This document shows, in pieces, positions 61,823 through 64,000 of a stretch of DNA of 64,000 bases (its first letter is position 1; every line of letters starts with the position of its first letter). The position numbers were made by a program, and so were the translations under genes. The stretch is from NCBI RefSeq assembly GCF_000381365.1, contig NZ_KB905466.1:1-64000 (forward strand), in the 5' to 3' direction. Under the pieces are notes generated by a model that was given only the letters and a program-made list of their open reading frames with translations, made no database searches and was not told the DNA's origin. Source of the DNA: Bacteroides salyersiae WAL 10018 = DSM 18765 = JCM 12988 (lineage in GTDB: Bacteria; Bacteroidota; Bacteroidia; Bacteroidales; Bacteroidaceae).

Positions 61823-63691
61823 TTAATATACCGCCACTTTCCTATCATTTACAATATACAGCCCGGCCGGCAAACTCTTTGTCGTACGACCCTCAGGAGC
61901 TTCAAACGAAAGAATCGCCCGTCCGTCAATACCATACACCTGTACCTGACAAGCAGAAAGCGTTTCAACTATCAATTCACCTTTTCCTGCATAGGCACGA
62001 AAACCGGTATCTGCTGCCGGAGCCGAAACTATACCCGTAGACAATGATGAAATATCATGTCCTGTAAAGACACATGCGCGATAATTGTTATCACCGTTAT
62101 TTATCACATTCAGCGTCCAGTCACATCCCGGGAAAGTGGCTGTCCGGTTGGCATTCATTGCCGAAACAAGCAAATCACCGACCACTACGCCCCCTTGGGT
62201 CGCAGTACTGATCGAGTTTTTCAAGGGATAAGTTTTCAGGCTATTGCTTGTAAGATCCGTATCGAGTGTATAAAGATAAGAAGCGGCATACAGATCGTAT
62301 CCCGGAGCCAATAGATTACCATCTTTCGGAATAATATTCTCTACCTCAGTCAGTGCGCCGTCTATCATAATACCGGCTTGTACAGCACCATTTTCTGCGT
62401 TACACTTCAAAATAAAGGCACGAAGTCCGTTGGTCTGTTTATTCGGATTTTCCAGACAAACATTCTCACCATCCATAACATTACCGTAAAAGCTACCCCC
62501 CATGTACAGTTCATTACCGGAAGCAGCCAGACACATCGGCTTCATGCGTGCCCCATCCTGTGTCACCGGATGTTCTACTGTCTGCAACAGACGCGCCCAC
62601 TTTACACTTCCGTCTGCCGGAGCAATGCAAGCATAGAACAAGCAATCCTTTATACTGGGTGTCAAGCGATCGTTACCCAACATCACGGCAGACTCGCCAT
62701 CCCCTTTCATATAGCCGCTAACGTACAAATTTCCATTATCAAGAACGATATTTTTGGGAATCTCGCAACTTATCACCTGTCCTTTTGTCACTACATTCCA
62801 CTGTGCCGTACCTGCTTTATCCAATTTAACTACAAAAAGATCACCGCATGTTTTCTGTACATCACCATCCCAGCCCTCGGCATTACGGGGAGATGAAAGA
62901 TTGGCATTCCGTCCGAAATTGATGGAAGTACGATAAGTACCCGTCAGATAGATATTATCCTCTCCATCCGCTACCATATCACGCAGATCAAAATTATCAT
63001 AAAGTTTTTTCTGAGTACCACTGACGGTTACCGTTTTATAACCTACATCGATACGCTTCGTCCACTCCACTTTTCCGTCCTTACTGATCTTTGCCAACAC
63101 AGGTTGATATACACCACCATACGTCTCATAATCAGGAGCATCCCATTTGACGGAAGTCTCTACCCCATCAGCATCAACCAACTGACAAACGATGTCACTT
63201 TTATAAGTCGAACGGCTCGAATGTCTCATTTTGAGAGCAATCACTACCCCGCCATCCGAAGTAGCAGCCATCGCACCATCTGAGAATTCTCCCACATTGG
63301 TATGAATCCCCCATAGCAGATGTCCGTCTGTTCCGACTTTATAAAGTGTCATGTTATAATTACCGTTTGTCTGCAGTACATCGGGTACCCCCGTACTGGT
63401 TTTCTCCGAAGCCTTTGTGCCATCAGCAATGTTATAGAAAAAATAATCCGTTGTCAGAGAGTATCCTTTACTTACACTCCCATCCGGATCATAAGAAGTT
63501 TCTTTATCACTGGAAGCAAAGTTATTCATAAGAAACACATATCCGTCTGACGATGCTTTAATTGCCTGGGGAATCTCAAGCCCCATACCATCTTGCGAAG
63601 TTACCCATTTCAATTGGGGTTCCTGTGCAGACAGGCCGGCTACAGACAACAGACCGGCCACAGCCATTGTTAGTAATTTTCTATTCATCAT
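61823..63691 (-). CDS. Secreted beta-propeller-like protein with DUF6383 C-terminal domain
   Basis: A 622-residue exported protein (signal peptide 1-22, ending LSAQ). The middle (about 110-480) has repeated segments such as LYKVGTDGHLLWGI, LAKISKDGKVEWTKR and VVKLDKAGTAQWNV, like PQQ/SBBP-type propeller blades. The last 60 residues (YAGKGELIVETLSACQVQVY, then AGLYIVNDRKVAVY) form a DUF6383/T9SS type A-like C-terminal domain common in surface proteins of Bacteroides. Its role is unknown. It is co-oriented with the partial gene upstream (gap of 25 nt). Confidence 0.8.
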   Translation of the reverse strand: MMNRKLLTMAVAGLLSVAGLSAQEPQLKWVTSQDGMGLEIPQAIKASSDGYVFLMNNFASSDKETSYDPDGSVSKGYSLTTDYFFYNIADGTKASEKTSTGVPDVLQTNGNYNMTLYKVGTDGHLLWGIHTNVGEFSDGAMAATSDGGVVIALKMRHSSRSTYKSDIVCQLVDADGVETSVKWDAPDYETYGGVYQPVLAKISKDGKVEWTKRIDVGYKTVTVSGTQKKLYDNFDLRDMVADGEDNIYLTGTYRTSINFGRNANLSSPRNAEGWDGDVQKTCGDLFVVKLDKAGTAQWNVVTKGQVISCEIPKNIVLDNGNLYVSGYMKGDGESAVMLGNDRLTPSIKDCLFYACIAPADGSVKWARLLQTVEHPVTQDGARMKPMCLAASGNELYMGGSFYGNVMDGENVCLENPNKQTNGLRAFILKCNAENGAVQAGIMIDGALTEVENIIPKDGNLLAPGYDLYAASYLYTLDTDLTSNSLKTYPLKNSISTATQGGVVVGDLLVSAMNANRTATFPGCDWTLNVINNGDNNYRACVFTGHDISSLSTGIVSAPAADTGFRAYAGKGELIVETLSACQVQVYGIDGRAILSFEAPEGRTTKSLPAGLYIVNDRKVAVY

Positions 63692-63716
63692 ATTTCATAA
63701 TTAAAGGATTTATAAA

Positions 63717-64000
63717 CTAAAAGCGCGGTATCACATATTTATCCGTACCGGAAGTAAACGACAAACGTAATGGAAATACATATTTACCAATTTTCTCTGC
63801 CGCAGAAAGCTCTTCTGCAGGAAGTTCCATTGATTTAATCAACGAATAATCATCAGCATTCACTGCATAGTAAACTTCGACTTCAGGACGCGTCACACGC
63901 AATGTCCAATCGAACATATTGCCAAAAACAGCCAACGCCTCTTTCTCCGGATCAAAGGAAGGAATACCAACCTTTACTACCTCATAAGTCTTATTCCTAA
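63717..64000 (-). CDS. 3' part of a hypothetical gene, cut by window edge
   Basis: The frame is open from the right edge of the window to a TAG at 63,717, giving the last 93 or so residues (including PSFDPEKEALAVFGNMFDW and ending SGTDKYVIPRF). The true start lies outside the window; an internal TTG at 63,935 is not a credible start. No family was recognised. It is followed at 25 nt by the DUF6383 gene, so both probably belong to one operon of surface proteins. Confidence 0.65.
   Translation of the reverse strand, partial: RNKTYEVVKVGIPSFDPEKEALAVFGNMFDWTLRVTRPEVEVYYAVNADDYSLIKSMELPAEELSAAEKIGKYVFPLRLSFTSGTDKYVIPRF

Overview
The window looks like a chromosomal segment of a gut Bacteroides species. 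The evidence is an upxY/upxZ-type capsule locus behind an invertible promoter, promoters of the Bacteroides type (-33 TTTG, about 19-20 bp, -7 TAnnTTTG), a class III fructose-1,6-bisphosphatase, a TonB receptor with a carboxypeptidase-like extension, an S-type sulfatase, and a BspA-like leucine-rich protein. I cannot name the species from sequence alone.

Region 1 (1-16,456, all leftward) is a capsular polysaccharide locus. A 37-bp perfect inverted repeat carrying an Mpi-type core bounds a 171-bp invertible promoter segment. It is followed by upxY, upxZ, wza, wzc, a decayed IS66 element, CDP-hexose genes (rfbF, a cupin, rfbG, a reductase), a Wzy candidate, Wzx and four glycosyltransferases, one an alpha-1,2-fucosyltransferase. 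A second copy of the IS66 end lies at the left edge, so the glycan-specific genes sit between direct repeats. To the right (16,612-22,390) are a possibly frameshifted small gene, two accessory genes often found beside such loci, an AAA/DUF4143 ATPase, and gmd-fcl, which make the GDP-fucose needed by the fucosyltransferase.

Region 2 (22,400-49,800) is mostly housekeeping and transport: an acyl-CoA ligase, a sulfatase with a surface-repeat protein, fbp, a YidE-type transporter, a MATE pump, a tRNA-Ser/tRNA-Glu pair, Crp/Fnr and AraC regulators, a TonB receptor with a His-rich partner, fRMsr, a 5'-nucleotidase, a sensor kinase, Tex, a CPBP protease and an LRR protein. Its intergenic regions hold strong non-coding signals: a ~67-nt RNA at 33.3 kb, a ~254-nt RNA at 48.2 kb, a two-unit micro-operon at 34.1-34.4 kb, a dispersed ~190-bp element in two copies, and several long dyads built of short repeated units.

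Region 3 (49,071-61,631) is the most interesting. Three promoters share an 18-bp element at their -33 box. They drive hemerythrin-LuxR, flavodoxin-DUF2023, and an operon of porin, imelysin, di-heme oxidoreductase, second porin, mono-heme lipoprotein, two-domain Rid protein and CcsBA cytochrome c assembly factor. This looks like one regulon for extracytoplasmic iron or heme redox chemistry, with its own cytochrome maturation factor. The window ends in a secreted DUF6383-type protein and the 3' end of another gene.
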